A DNA stretch of 57,400 bases, taken from positions 1 to 57,400 of the forward strand of contig BNZQ01000006.1 in NCBI GenBank assembly GCA_026001225.1. Reading direction: 5' to 3'. Position numbers and translations under genes: made by a program. The notes under the pieces are model-generated. The model was not told the DNA's origin. It saw only the letters and a program-made list of their open reading frames with translations, and made no database searches. The DNA is from Clostridia bacterium (lineage in GTDB: Bacteria; Bacillota; Clostridia; Christensenellales; DUVY01). This document shows, piece after piece, positions 33,961-42,407 of the stretch. Numbering within the stretch: position 1 is the stretch's first letter; the number at the start of each line of letters is the position of its first letter.

Positions 33961-34088
33961 AAGCCGCCATAGATCGGGCGCCTGAGCGGGCGACAGTTGG
34001 CAATGCGGCGAGGGAGTGTACTCGATACGTACAGGACCGAGCCGAATGACCAAGCGCAGCACGCACCGCGCCCGATCTATGACGGTCT
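33961..34088 (+). repeat. GA-core hairpin element, copy B
   Basis: Outer arms CATAGATCGGGCGC (33968-33981) and GCGCCCGATCTATG (34068-34081) pair perfectly. The core has CGGC-GA-GG-GAG-TGTA facing TACA-GGA-CC-GA-GCCG across a 9-nt loop. It fills the gap between the ferredoxin-like and NuoF-like genes in sense orientation. Confidence 0.8.
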
Positions 34089-34112
34089 TCATAGGAGAAA
34101 CTAGGAGAAACT

Positions 34113-35903
34113 ATGTTATTCAGATCACACATTCTCATTTGCGGCGGCACGGGCTGTTCGTCCTCCCGCTCGAAAGACATCTTCGCGGCGTTCGAGGACG
34201 GTTTAAAAACGCAAAGCCTCGACAAGGAAGTGAAGCTCGTTCTGACGGGCTGCTTCGGACTGTGCGCTTTGGGGCCGGTTGTCATCGTGTACCCCGAGGG
34301 CAGCTTTTACAGCAAGGTGACGCCGGACGACGTGCGGGAAATCATTTCGGAGCATATCGTCAAAGGCCGGATCGTCAAACGCCTGCTGTACGAGGAAACC
34401 GTCAAGCAGGACGGCATTCAGTCCTTGAACGAAACCAATTTCTATAAAAAGCAGCTGCGCGTCGCTTTGAAGAATTGCGGCGTCATCAATCCCGAAAATA
34501 TCGACGAGTATATCGCCCGCGACGGCTACAAGGCCTATGAAAAGGTCGTCACGGCGATGACCCCGCAACAGGTCGTGGACGAGATCAAAGCGTCGGGCCT
34601 GCGCGGCAGGGGCGGCGGCGGCTTTTCGACCGGCCTCAAATGGCAGTTCACCAAGGACGCGCAGGGCGATAAAAAATTCGTCTGCTGCAACGCCGACGAG
34701 GGCGACCCCGGCGCGTTCATGGACCGTTCCGTTTTGGAGGGCGACCCGCATTGCGTCATCGAAGCGATGATGATCGCGGGGTATGCGGTCGGTTCCGATC
34801 AGGGCTATGTTTACGTCCGCGCCGAATACCCGATCGCCGTCCAACGTTTGCAGGTCGCGATTGATCAGGCGCGTGAATACGGATTATTGGGAAAGAATAT
34901 ATTGGGGACGGGCCACTCGTTCGATCTTGAAATTCGCCTCGGCTCCGGCGCGTTCGTCTGCGGCGAGGAAACCGCGCTGATGACCAGCATCGAAGGGCAC
35001 CGCGGCGAGCCGCGCCCGCGCCCGCCGTTTCCGGCGATCAAGGGCTTGTTCGGCAAACCTACGCTCTTAAACAATGTCGAAACCTACGCCAATATCACGC
35101 AGATCATTCTGAACGGCTCGAAGTGGTTTGCCGCGATGGGCACCGAAAAGAGCAAGGGCACCAAGGTGTTCGCGCTCGGCGGCAAGATCGCCAACACGGG
35201 CCTTGTGGAAATCCCGATGGGCACGACCCTGCGCGAGATCATCGAGGATATCGGCGGAGGAATCCCCAACGGCAAAAAATTCAAGGCGGCGCAGACCGGC
35301 GGCCCGTCCGGCGGCTGTATTCCGGCCGAATTGATCGATATCAAGATCGACTACGACAATCTGATTTCGATCGGCAGCATGATGGGCAGCGGCGGCTTGA
35401 TCGTCATGGACGAGGACAACTGCATGGTGGACATCGCCAAATTCTTTTTGGAATTCACCGTGGACGAGTCCTGCGGCAAATGCACGCCTTGCCGGATCGG
35501 CAATAAACGCTTGCTGGAGCTTTTGGACAAGATCACGAGCGGCAAGGGCGAACCGTCCGACATTCCGAAAATGGAGGAGCTTTGCCAATACATAAAGGAC
35601 AACTCGCTGTGCGGCCTCGGTCAAACCGCGCCCAATCCCGTTTTGTCCACCTTGCGGTATTTCAAGGACGAGTATATCGCGCATATCGAGAAAAAGACCT
35701 GCCCGGCGGGCGTGTGCAAAGCCCTGTTGAATTATTCGGTTCAGGCCGACAAATGTATCGGCTGCACGCTTTGCAAGCGCAACTGCCCGGTGGCTGCGAT
35801 CAGCGGCGAGGTCAAAGCCGTGCATACGATCGATCCGGCCAAATGTATCAAATGCGGGGTGTGTATGGAGAAGTGTCCTAAAAAGGCTATCGTTCGCCGG
35901 TAA
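34113..35903 (+). CDS. hydB: NAD-linked [FeFe] hydrogenase, NuoF-like flavoprotein subunit
   Basis: Binds FMN and NAD(H) and passes electrons between them and the iron-sulfur chain (596 residues). An N-terminal [2Fe-2S] thioredoxin-like domain covers ~1-120. The FMN/NADH fold has GLRGRGGGGFSTGLKW and NADEGDPGAFMDRSV, followed by an SLBB part and the [4Fe-4S] site SCGKCTPCRIG. Two C-terminal [4Fe-4S] motifs are CIGCTLCKRNCP and CIKCGVCMEKCP. This architecture is that of HydB/HndC in electron-bifurcating or NAD(P)-reducing hydrogenases. Two tandem TAGGAGAAAC copies precede the ATG. Confidence 0.95.
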   Translation: MLFRSHILICGGTGCSSSRSKDIFAAFEDGLKTQSLDKEVKLVLTGCFGLCALGPVVIVYPEGSFYSKVTPDDVREIISEHIVKGRIVKRLLYEETVKQDGIQSLNETNFYKKQLRVALKNCGVINPENIDEYIARDGYKAYEKVVTAMTPQQVVDEIKASGLRGRGGGGFSTGLKWQFTKDAQGDKKFVCCNADEGDPGAFMDRSVLEGDPHCVIEAMMIAGYAVGSDQGYVYVRAEYPIAVQRLQVAIDQAREYGLLGKNILGTGHSFDLEIRLGSGAFVCGEETALMTSIEGHRGEPRPRPPFPAIKGLFGKPTLLNNVETYANITQIILNGSKWFAAMGTEKSKGTKVFALGGKIANTGLVEIPMGTTLREIIEDIGGGIPNGKKFKAAQTGGPSGGCIPAELIDIKIDYDNLISIGSMMGSGGLIVMDEDNCMVDIAKFFLEFTVDESCGKCTPCRIGNKRLLELLDKITSGKGEPSDIPKMEELCQYIKDNSLCGLGQTAPNPVLSTLRYFKDEYIAHIEKKTCPAGVCKALLNYSVQADKCIGCTLCKRNCPVAAISGEVKAVHTIDPAKCIKCGVCMEKCPKKAIVRR

Positions 35904-35956
35904 AAGCGAGTAGGAGCCGACAGCGTGCGTCGGCCCGCGAATGATTCAAACCGATA

Positions 35957-36022
35957 CTGAAAGTTTTTAGGAAAGGTTCGGAAAACCTTTTTTGTAAAAA
36001 AGGTTTTCCGAAAAACAGGACG
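35957..36022 (+). promoter_or_regulatory. Leader hairpin motif before hydA
   Basis: AAAGTTTTTAGGAAAGG, stem TCGGAAAACC (35978-35987) / GGTTTTCCGA (36002-36011), then an AGGA ribosome site. Compared with asnS the closing pair is T-A instead of G-C. Confidence 0.7.
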
Positions 36023-36028
36023 AATAAA

Positions 36029-37789
36029 ATGGAAAACGTAAAAATGATCAACTTAAAAATCAACAGCCTGCCGGTCAGCGTCCCCGAGGGGACGACGGTT
36101 TTGGACGCGGCCAAATCGATCGGCATCACGATCCCGACGCTGTGCTACATGCGCAAGGTCAACGAGATCGGCGCGTGCCGCGTCTGCGTCGTCGAGGTCA
36201 AGGGCGCGCGCAACCTCGTGGCTTCCTGTGTGTTTCCGGTCGCCGAAAACATGGAGGTTTCCACCGCCACCGAGCGCGTGTTGAAAGCCCGCAGAACGAC
36301 GGTGGAGCTGATGCTTTCCGATCACGATAATCAATGCCTGTCCTGTATGCGCAGTACGAATTGCGAGCTGCAAAAGCTCGCGCACGATTTGAACTGCGAC
36401 CAGCATAAATACGACGGCGCGGTCAACGACTACAAAAAGGACACGTCCTCGCCGTATTTGGTGCGCGACAACAATAAATGTATCCTGTGCCGCCGCTGCG
36501 TCGCCGTATGCTCTAAGGTTCAGGACGTGGCGGTCATCGGCGCGAACGCGCGCGGCTTCAAGACCCATATCGGCTGCGCGTTCGGGCGCGACATTTTCGA
36601 TGTGCCCTGTATCGCGTGCGGCCAATGTATCACGGTTTGCCCGACCGGCGCGCTGACCGAAAAGGACGATATTGATATCGTACGCGCGGCGATCGGGGAC
36701 CCGCAAAAGACGGTTATCGCGGGCACCGCGCCCGCGACGCGCATCGGCCTGTCCGAGGAATTCGGCTTGCCCGCGGGCACCAACGTCGAGGGCAAATTGG
36801 TTTCCGCCCTGCGCCTGTTGGGCTTCGATAAGGTGTTCGATATCAACGCGACCGCCGATCTGACGATCATGGAGGAGGGAACGGAGCTGCTGCATCGGAT
36901 CAAGACCAACGGCGCGTTGCCCATGTTCACGAGCTGCAGCCCCGGTTGGGTCAAATACGTCGAAACCTTTTATCCCGAATTCATCAAAAATATATCGACC
37001 TGTAAATCGCCGCAAGCCATGTTCGGCGCGACGATCAAGACTTATTACGCCGAAAAGTGCGGCCTTGATCCGGCGAATCTCTTCACGGTGGGCGTTATGC
37101 CCTGCACGTCCAAAAAATTCGAGCGTCTGCGCGACGACATGAGCGCAAACGGCAAACAGCCCGACATGGACGCTGTGCTGTCCGTCCGCGAGATCGCGCG
37201 TATGATCAAGCGCGCGGGCATCGACTTTGTGAACCTGCCCGACGGCAAATACGACGCGCCGCTCGGCGTCGCTTCGGGCGCGGGCTTCATTTTCGGCGCG
37301 ACGGGCGGCGTCATGGAGGCGGCGTTGCGTACGGTCGTCGAAACGTTAGAGGGCAAGCCCCTTGAAAAGTTGGATTTTAAAGCGGTGCGCGGCATGAAAG
37401 GCATCAAGGAAGCGACGGTCACGGCGGGCGGCCGCAAGATATCGGTCTGCGCGGCCAGCGGTATCGCCAACGCCAAAGCGGTTTTAGAGGATATCAAGTC
37501 GGGCAAGGCGCACTACGATTTCGTCGAGGTGATGACCTGTCCGGGCGGTTGCGTGAACGGCGGCGGACAGCCGGTGCGGAACGCGGAAAAGCTCAATTTC
37601 ATGGATATTGCGGAAACCCGCGCCAAGCCGATTTACGCAGGCGACGCGAAAAACAAAATCCGCAAGTCCCACGAAAATCCCGTCGTCAAGGCCCTTTACG
37701 AGGAATACTTTCAATATCCGAACAGCCACAGGGCGCACGAGGTCTTGCACACGACCTATGCGGCGCGGAAAAAGTATAAGGACATTTAA
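36029..37789 (+). CDS. hydA: [FeFe] hydrogenase catalytic subunit
   Basis: Reversible H2 production at the H-cluster (586 residues). An N-terminal [2Fe-2S] domain has Cys39, 50, 53 and 67. A His-Cys3 cluster follows (His99, Cys103, 106, 112), then two [4Fe-4S] clusters (Cys151/154/157/161 and Cys194/197/200/204). H-cluster motifs: L1 TSCSPGW at 301-307, L2 MPCTSKKFE from 357, and L3 EVMTCPGGCVNGGGQP at 500-515. The small-subunit-like tail with HEVLHTTY is present. L1 has Ser where the Clostridium pasteurianum prototype has a second Cys. With hydB and hydC it forms an NAD-linked, possibly bifurcating, enzyme. The maturases HydEFG are not in this window. Confidence 0.96.
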   Translation: MENVKMINLKINSLPVSVPEGTTVLDAAKSIGITIPTLCYMRKVNEIGACRVCVVEVKGARNLVASCVFPVAENMEVSTATERVLKARRTTVELMLSDHDNQCLSCMRSTNCELQKLAHDLNCDQHKYDGAVNDYKKDTSSPYLVRDNNKCILCRRCVAVCSKVQDVAVIGANARGFKTHIGCAFGRDIFDVPCIACGQCITVCPTGALTEKDDIDIVRAAIGDPQKTVIAGTAPATRIGLSEEFGLPAGTNVEGKLVSALRLLGFDKVFDINATADLTIMEEGTELLHRIKTNGALPMFTSCSPGWVKYVETFYPEFIKNISTCKSPQAMFGATIKTYYAEKCGLDPANLFTVGVMPCTSKKFERLRDDMSANGKQPDMDAVLSVREIARMIKRAGIDFVNLPDGKYDAPLGVASGAGFIFGATGGVMEAALRTVVETLEGKPLEKLDFKAVRGMKGIKEATVTAGGRKISVCAASGIANAKAVLEDIKSGKAHYDFVEVMTCPGGCVNGGGQPVRNAEKLNFMDIAETRAKPIYAGDAKNKIRKSHENPVVKALYEEYFQYPNSHRAHEVLHTTYAARKKYKDI

Positions 37790-37793
37790 TTCA

Positions 37794-37906
37794 ACGGGCT
37801 TTTTTCTTTGAGTAAGCCGGTCAAAGGATGCCCGTCAAAAGAAAACCGCCCGACTGAAAAAGAAAGAAGCGGAGGTGTACCGCCGACAAGCGGCGGGGTG
37901 ATTCGC
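37794..37906 (+). repeat. Gene-end element after hydA, followed by a GC-rich palindrome fragment
   Basis: ACGGGC-TTTTTTCTTTGAG ... GTCAAAAGAAAA-CCGCCCG, then ACTGAAAAAGAAAG (37794-37868), directly followed by a piece of the GC-rich family (TACCGCCGACAAGCGGCGG). The open frame of the next gene runs back 34 codons through both. Confidence 0.75.
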
Positions 37907-37909
37907 TCT

Positions 37910-38572
37910 ATGAAGAATATCCGATTCGTCGCCTCTTACAGCGGCGGCAAAGACGGTGCGCTTGCGTTCTATCGCGCCGTTCAAAGCGGTTTTCGGCCGC
38001 TCGCGTTGCTCACGACCTACAACGAAAGCGCGGGACGTTCGTGGTTTCACGGCGTCCCGTCCGACTTATTGCACACCGTTTCGGCGTCGATCGGCGTTCC
38101 CTTGGAACTGATCAAAACGGGCGAGGGGAACGGTTACGCCGCGGATTTTGAAGCCGCTTTGGAACGGCTCAAAAAAACAAAAGGCGCGCGCGCTTGCGTT
38201 TTCGGGGACATCGATATTCAGGCTCATTATGATTGGTGCGACGCCCGTTGCAAGGCCGCTGGCCTTGAAAGCGCGTTTCCGCTTTGGAACGGCGACCGCC
38301 GCCGGCTCGTTTACGAGCTGATTGATCTCGGTTTCAAAGCGGTTATAACGATCGTAGATTCGTCCAAATTAAGCGAGAGGTTTCTCGGTCAAACGATCAC
38401 GCGGGAGATTGCGGAGGAAATCGCCGCCGCGGGCGCGGATATCTGCGGCGAGAACGGCGAGTATCATACCTTTGTGTACGACGGCCCGATTTTCAAAACG
38501 CCTGTCAACTTTAAACGCGGCGATATCGTCCGCCGCGGCGGCTATTCTATTTTGCCCGTTCTTAACGTTTAA
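37910..38572 (+). CDS. DUF71/Dph6-family ATP-pyrophosphatase
   Basis: 220 residues. An N-type ATP pyrophosphatase with the PP-loop SYSGGKDGALAFYRA at the N-terminus and the family signature CGENGEYHTFVYDGPIF near the C-terminus. In eukaryotes and archaea the family includes diphthine--ammonia ligase. Bacteria lack diphthamide, so the bacterial members act on an unknown substrate, presumably by AMP-activated amidation. Codons upstream of ATG 37910 are repeat-derived; no Shine-Dalgarno site is seen. It is probably transcribed with the hydrogenase operon or from within the repeat. Confidence 0.85.
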   Translation: MKNIRFVASYSGGKDGALAFYRAVQSGFRPLALLTTYNESAGRSWFHGVPSDLLHTVSASIGVPLELIKTGEGNGYAADFEAALERLKKTKGARACVFGDIDIQAHYDWCDARCKAAGLESAFPLWNGDRRRLVYELIDLGFKAVITIVDSSKLSERFLGQTITREIAEEIAAAGADICGENGEYHTFVYDGPIFKTPVNFKRGDIVRRGGYSILPVLNV

Positions 38573-38684
38573 GTCTGCAATCCGATTGTTGAATCCGTTG
38601 AACCGCGCTTTGTCCTTGTAGAGTGAGCGTGACGCCGTAGAGCGTCGCATAGCCTGGCAGGATAGAATACAACCCGAATTTGAG

Positions 38685-39230
38685 GTGATTCTGTTTGTCA
38701 GATCGCTTGCACTGTTCGGTACAGCATGTGTACAATCAACGCTCGTTAGCGCTTGGACTATTGAAATTGATACTGCATTTGTTGAGCTTCTAAAAAGGGA
38801 GCAGCTCCGTCAAGAACGGGCTCGAATATATTATGCGGAAAATTTTGTAAAGCTTTATGAAAATAGTAACAAGCAGATTAACACAATAGGTGACGGAACC
38901 GAGATCCGTCCCGTCTGTATTCGGGAAAACGGCGAATTTATCAGTCCGAGAAACATGCTGCACGCTTCTTCAATCATTCACCACAAAATGTGTTTTCCTA
39001 ATTTTGATATGCACTCTTTTAGGAAAACGCACGGAAGTTTGCTTGCCGAAAACGGCGTCCCGCCTAAGTATCTACAGTATCGCTTAGGGCATAAAAACAT
39101 TCAAGTTACTCTTCAGTATTATGTTGAGAAAACAGAGGGGATGGTCAGTCATGGCGTGGCGACCTTAAACAACTTATTTAATCCGAACACGAGTAGTTTT
39201 ACAGGAATCTCTTTTTTTGACTTGCAATAA
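38685..39230 (+). pseudogene. Tyrosine recombinase (integrase) C-terminal fragment
   Basis: Up to 181 residues. The C-terminal part matches phage/ICE integrases: DMHSFRKTHGSLLAENG (the HxxR pair), RLGHKNIQVTLQYY (the second His and the catalytic Tyr). The upstream segment (WTIEIDTAFVELLKREQLRQ) matches the part normally preceding it. The N-terminal DNA-binding domains and the first catalytic Arg are missing, and the frame starts in unrelated sequence, so it is a remnant. It is AT-richer than its neighbours. A cluster of TTGACACCC words follows the stop, as might mark the end of an integrated element. Confidence 0.8.
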
Positions 39231-39266
39231 GAGAAGTCAAGTCATTGTGGTTCATTCCATTTTTTC

Positions 39267-39348
39267 ATTGACACCCAAATTGAATTGTCATCCGAATTGA
39301 TGAAACCTTTGACACCCGAAAAAAATTTGGGTGTCAAAGGGGTGTCAA
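39267..39348. repeat. Four copies of the 9-mer TTGACACCC
   Basis: Direct copies at about 39267 and 39309, inverted copies (GGGTGTCAA) at about 39329 and 39340. The middle two form a perfect 10-bp stem (TTTGACACCC / GGGTGTCAAA). They lie just past the integrase remnant and could be arm-type binding sites or an old attachment site. Confidence 0.6.
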
Positions 39349-39364
39349 AATCCATTTTTAGACG

Positions 39365-39389
39365 AAAAGGCGCGAATAACGCGCCTTTT
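39365..39389. terminator. Bidirectional terminator
   Basis: AAAAGGCGCG / CGCGCCTTTT with a 5-nt loop. It lies between the integrase remnant (+) and the GGGtGRT gene (-), which converge here. Confidence 0.75.
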
Positions 39390-39448
39390 CAAAATTCGGT
39401 GAAATCAATAGGAAGATGCAGATTGACAAGTCAATGCTGCATATTGTG

Positions 39449-40465
39449 TTATTTCGCCTGCTGTACCGCCACCGCCACGGCCACGGTCGCGCCGACCATG
39501 GGATTGTTGCCCATGCCGATCAGGCCCATCATTTCGACGTGCGCGGGGACGGAGGAGGAACCGGCGAATTGCGCGTCGCTGTGCATACGGCCCATCGTGT
39601 CGGTCATGCCGTAACTGGCCGGGCCGGCGGCCATATTGTCGGGGTGGAGGGTGCGGCCCGTGCCGCCGCCGCTGGCAACCGAGAAATATTTTTTGCCGTT
39701 GTCCACGGTCCATTTTTTATACGTGCCCGCGACGGGGTGCTGGAAGCGCGTCGGATTGGTGGAATTGCCGGTGATCGAAACGTCCACCCGTTCAAGAATC
39801 ATAATCGCGACGCCCTCGTTCACGTCGTCCGCGCCGTAGACGCGCACCTTGGCCTTGTCGCCGTCGGAATAGACCCATTCCTTGACGATCTTCAATTCGC
39901 CGGTCTGGTAATTGTATTGTGTTTGCACGTAGGTGAAACCGTTGATCCGCGAGATGATCTGCGCGGCGTCCTTGCCCAAACCGTTCAGCACGACCCGCAA
40001 GGGATTCTTGCGGACCTTGTTGGCGGTCTTGACGATTCCGATCGCGCCCTCGGCGGCCGCGAAGCTCTCGTGTCCCGCTAAAAAGCAGAAGCAGCCCGTT
40101 TCCTCACGGAGCAGCATCGCGCCTAAATTACCGTGCCCCAAGCCGACCGCGCGCTGTTCGGCGACGCTGCCGGGGACGCAGAACGCCTGCAAGCCGATAC
40201 CCACGGCCTCGGCCGCTTCGGCGGCGGTTTTACAGCCTTTTTTGATTGCGGCCGCAGCTCCCAGCGTATAGGCCCAAACGGCGTTTTCAAAGCAGATGCC
40301 CTGCACGCCGCGCACGATCTTGTCGCAGTCGATCCCTTTCTTTAAGCAGAGATCGCGCGCCGCTTCCAAATCCTTTATGCCGTACTCTTTCAAGCAGGCG
40401 TTGATTTTCGCTATTCTTCTGTCATATCCTTCAAACGTAACGGACATATTTTTATTCTCCTTCAA
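39449..40465 (-). CDS. GGGtGRT family protein
   Basis: 338 residues. It contains the name-giving motif in SGGGTGRTLHPDNMAAGPAS, followed by DTMGRMHSDAQFAGSSSVPAH and a Gly/Ala-rich C-terminus GMGNNPMVGATVAVAVA. The family is widespread in anaerobes and usually next to a NifU-like scaffold gene, as here (40633-41325, same strand, 167 bp upstream). The function is unknown; a link to iron-sulfur or anaerobic metabolism is inferred from that pairing. An AGGAG precedes the start at 40465. Confidence 0.88.
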   Translation of the reverse strand: MKENKNMSVTFEGYDRRIAKINACLKEYGIKDLEAARDLCLKKGIDCDKIVRGVQGICFENAVWAYTLGAAAAIKKGCKTAAEAAEAVGIGLQAFCVPGSVAEQRAVGLGHGNLGAMLLREETGCFCFLAGHESFAAAEGAIGIVKTANKVRKNPLRVVLNGLGKDAAQIISRINGFTYVQTQYNYQTGELKIVKEWVYSDGDKAKVRVYGADDVNEGVAIMILERVDVSITGNSTNPTRFQHPVAGTYKKWTVDNGKKYFSVASGGGTGRTLHPDNMAAGPASYGMTDTMGRMHSDAQFAGSSSVPAHVEMMGLIGMGNNPMVGATVAVAVAVQQAK

Positions 40466-40503
40466 TATTTAATAATGATAATCCTTAATTTGTAACGACG
40501 GGC

Positions 40504-40632
40504 GTTTTAACGGTATAGATGCGAGCAAGACAAGGAACACAAGAATTTTCGAAGGGAGCGTAGTTCTGCCTGCGTGACCCGAGAAAATTTGAAGTGTGAC
40601 AAAGTATTGCGAAGGATATATACCGTTAAAAC
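40504..40632 (+). repeat. GA-core hairpin element, copy H (AT-rich stems)
   Basis: Outer arms GTTTTAACGGTATA (40504-40517) and TATACCGTTAAAAC (40619-40632) pair perfectly. Inside, AATTTTC-GA-AGG-GAG-CGTA faces TGCG-TGA-CCC-GA-GAAAATT. The core is conserved although every stem differs from the other copies. It starts at the base next to the stop codon of the NifU-like gene. Confidence 0.75.
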
Positions 40633-41325
40633 CTATTTGTGTCTTGGATCAATATACAGCTGCGCCCCGTCGAACCGCCCATAGGTCGAGCGGCATTTTT
40701 CCAAGGCCTCGTTGGCCGATACGCCTTTGCCGATCATCTCCATCATCGACCCGAGACGGATGAATTCATAACCTATCACCAAATTGTCCTTGTCCAGCGC
40801 GAGCTTGGAAATATAGCCCTCGGCCATGTCGAGGTACCGCACGCCTTTTTCTTCGGTGCTGTAGATCGTGCCGACTTGCGAGCGTAAACCCTTGCCCAAA
40901 TCCTCAAGGCCCGCGCCGATGGGGAGGCCGTCCTCGGAAAACGCGCTTTGTGTGCGGCCGTAGATAATCTGTAAAAACAGTTCGCGCATAGCGGTGTTGA
41001 TCGCGTCGCATACGAGGTCGGAGTTCATCGCCTCTAAAATCGTCTTGCCCGCCAAAATTTCGCCGGCCATCGCCGCGCTGTGCGTCATGCCCGAGCAGCC
41101 GATCGTTTCGATCAGCGCTTCCTTGATGATCCCGTCCTTGACGTTCAGCGTCAGCTTGCACGCGCCCTGTTGCGGCGCGCACCAGCCCACGCCGTGCGTC
41201 AGGCCCGAGATGTCCTTGATTTCCTTGGCTTGCACCCATTTCCCTTCCTCGGGGATCGGGGCCGGCCCGTGTTTCGCGCCTTTCTTGACGCACACCATTT
41301 CTTGCACTTCTTTGCTGTAGGTCAT
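40633..41325 (-). CDS. NifU-like iron-sulfur cluster assembly scaffold protein
   Basis: 230 residues. It has a NifU/IscU-like fold with conserved cysteines in GWCAPQQGACKLTL, ETIGCSGMTHSAAM and SDLVCDAINTAM. The C-terminal extension (DLGKGLRSQVGTIYSTEEKG and onward) is specific to the group that neighbours GGGtGRT genes. It is presumably an Fe-S scaffold, but which targets it serves is unknown. AAGGAGCG precedes the ATG, and a covarying leader hairpin lies at 41354-41411. Confidence 0.85.
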   Translation of the reverse strand: MTYSKEVQEMVCVKKGAKHGPAPIPEEGKWVQAKEIKDISGLTHGVGWCAPQQGACKLTLNVKDGIIKEALIETIGCSGMTHSAAMAGEILAGKTILEAMNSDLVCDAINTAMRELFLQIIYGRTQSAFSEDGLPIGAGLEDLGKGLRSQVGTIYSTEEKGVRYLDMAEGYISKLALDKDNLVIGYEFIRLGSMMEMIGKGVSANEALEKCRSTYGRFDGAQLYIDPRHK

Positions 41326-41353
41326 GGTTTATCGCTCCTTTTGCAATTTTAAA

Positions 41354-41411
41354 CGAGGAAAGTTTTTTTGTCAAAAAGATTTTCCTCGCACGCTTTTCAA
41401 AAAACTTTTGC
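41354..41411 (-). promoter_or_regulatory. Leader hairpin motif before the NifU-like gene
   Basis: On the minus strand: AAAAGTTTTTTGAAAAGCG, then the stem GCGAGGAAA / TTTCCTCG (plus 41381-41388 with 41354-41361), then the AAGGAGCG ribosome site. Same layout as before asnS, hydA and ridA, with a different stem sequence. Confidence 0.65.
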
Positions 41412-41456
41412 CGAAATCAAGTATATCATAAATCGCGAAAAAGCGCAAACGAACGA

Positions 41457-41485
41457 TTGACAAAATTTTATGTTTCGGTTATATT
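41457..41485 (+). promoter_or_regulatory. Promoter of the Mrr-like gene
   Basis: Perfect -35 TTGACA (41457-41462), 17-bp spacer, -10 TATATT (41480-41485), followed by a direct repeat of AAATTAAATAACAAG. Confidence 0.7.
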
Positions 41486-41559
41486 ATTATAAATTAAATA
41501 ACAAGATAAATTAAATAACAAGTTAGGAAAGAGAAAGATTCGAAGGAGTTTGAAAAGAC

Positions 41560-42369
41560 ATGGCGGACAACCAAAACGGGAAAAACGACCCGAAAGAAAT
41601 TTTAAAACAATTAGAACTTCAAGAAAACGGAGTGCGTAGCAGTATCGCGGCGATTTCAAACGATCCAAAGAAAAAAGCGCAACTCAAAAACCTTCAAGGT
41701 CAGTTAGCGAATGTCCAAAAGAAAATAGCCAATATTCAACAGGCCGAAAAAGAAAAAGCGGCGAAAACGGTCGCTTCGCCCACGTCCGCACCAAAATCCG
41801 TGCCGCAAAAACCTGCGGTTTCCGCTAAAAACGCAAATTTCTCTATAAGTTCGAATACGAGCATAAACATGCTGATCGGAGATTCCGACCGCAATAAGGA
41901 TTTGGTTTTTGCAAACTTTATCAAGGCAATCAATGAAAAGGGCGGCGAGTTTTTTGAAATCTATTCGCTTAACCTATTGAAAAAATATTACAAACTATCC
42001 AATGTCCATATAGACGGCAGCAAACATAACGGTGGGAGCAATGACGGCGGGATTGACGCAATCATCGAAACGACCGATTTTTTGGGCTACCGTGAAAAAG
42101 TATATATACAAGCAAAAAATTACTCGAACGCGGCGATAACGCTCACGGAATGTCAGCAGTTTTACGGTTCAATGTGTGCCAATCACGGCACGCGGGGAAT
42201 TTATGTTACCACATCTCTCTTTCATAAAGCGGCTTGGGATTACATTTTGTCTGTTCCGAATCTAATCGGGATAGATAGGCAAAAGCTGTACGAAATCGCC
42301 GTTTTGTGTCAGTACGGAGTCAATACCGAAAGAGGCAGGGACTGGATAGACGCGTCCGTTTTTAATTAG
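41560..42369 (+). CDS. Mrr-like PD-(D/E)xK endonuclease with coiled-coil N-terminus
   Basis: 269 residues. Residues 1-65 are charged and helical, probably a coiled coil; 66-110 are a Ser/Ala/Pro-rich linker. The C-terminal ~150 residues carry the Mrr_cat pattern: FFEIYSLNLLKKYYKLSNV, GGIDAII with the catalytic Asp, VYIQAKNY with the QxK, then TRGIYVTTSLFHKAAWDY and LIGIDRQKL. Mrr enzymes are type IV restriction nucleases cutting modified DNA. It stands alone, without a methylase, and has its own promoter and a GAAGGAG ribosome site. The gene is more AT-rich than its neighbours. Confidence 0.75.
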   Translation: MADNQNGKNDPKEILKQLELQENGVRSSIAAISNDPKKKAQLKNLQGQLANVQKKIANIQQAEKEKAAKTVASPTSAPKSVPQKPAVSAKNANFSISSNTSINMLIGDSDRNKDLVFANFIKAINEKGGEFFEIYSLNLLKKYYKLSNVHIDGSKHNGGSNDGGIDAIIETTDFLGYREKVYIQAKNYSNAAITLTECQQFYGSMCANHGTRGIYVTTSLFHKAAWDYILSVPNLIGIDRQKLYEIAVLCQYGVNTERGRDWIDASVFN

Positions 42370-42407
42370 CGGACGAGTAAGAATTCCTTTGCCGCGAATG
42401 GGTCATA

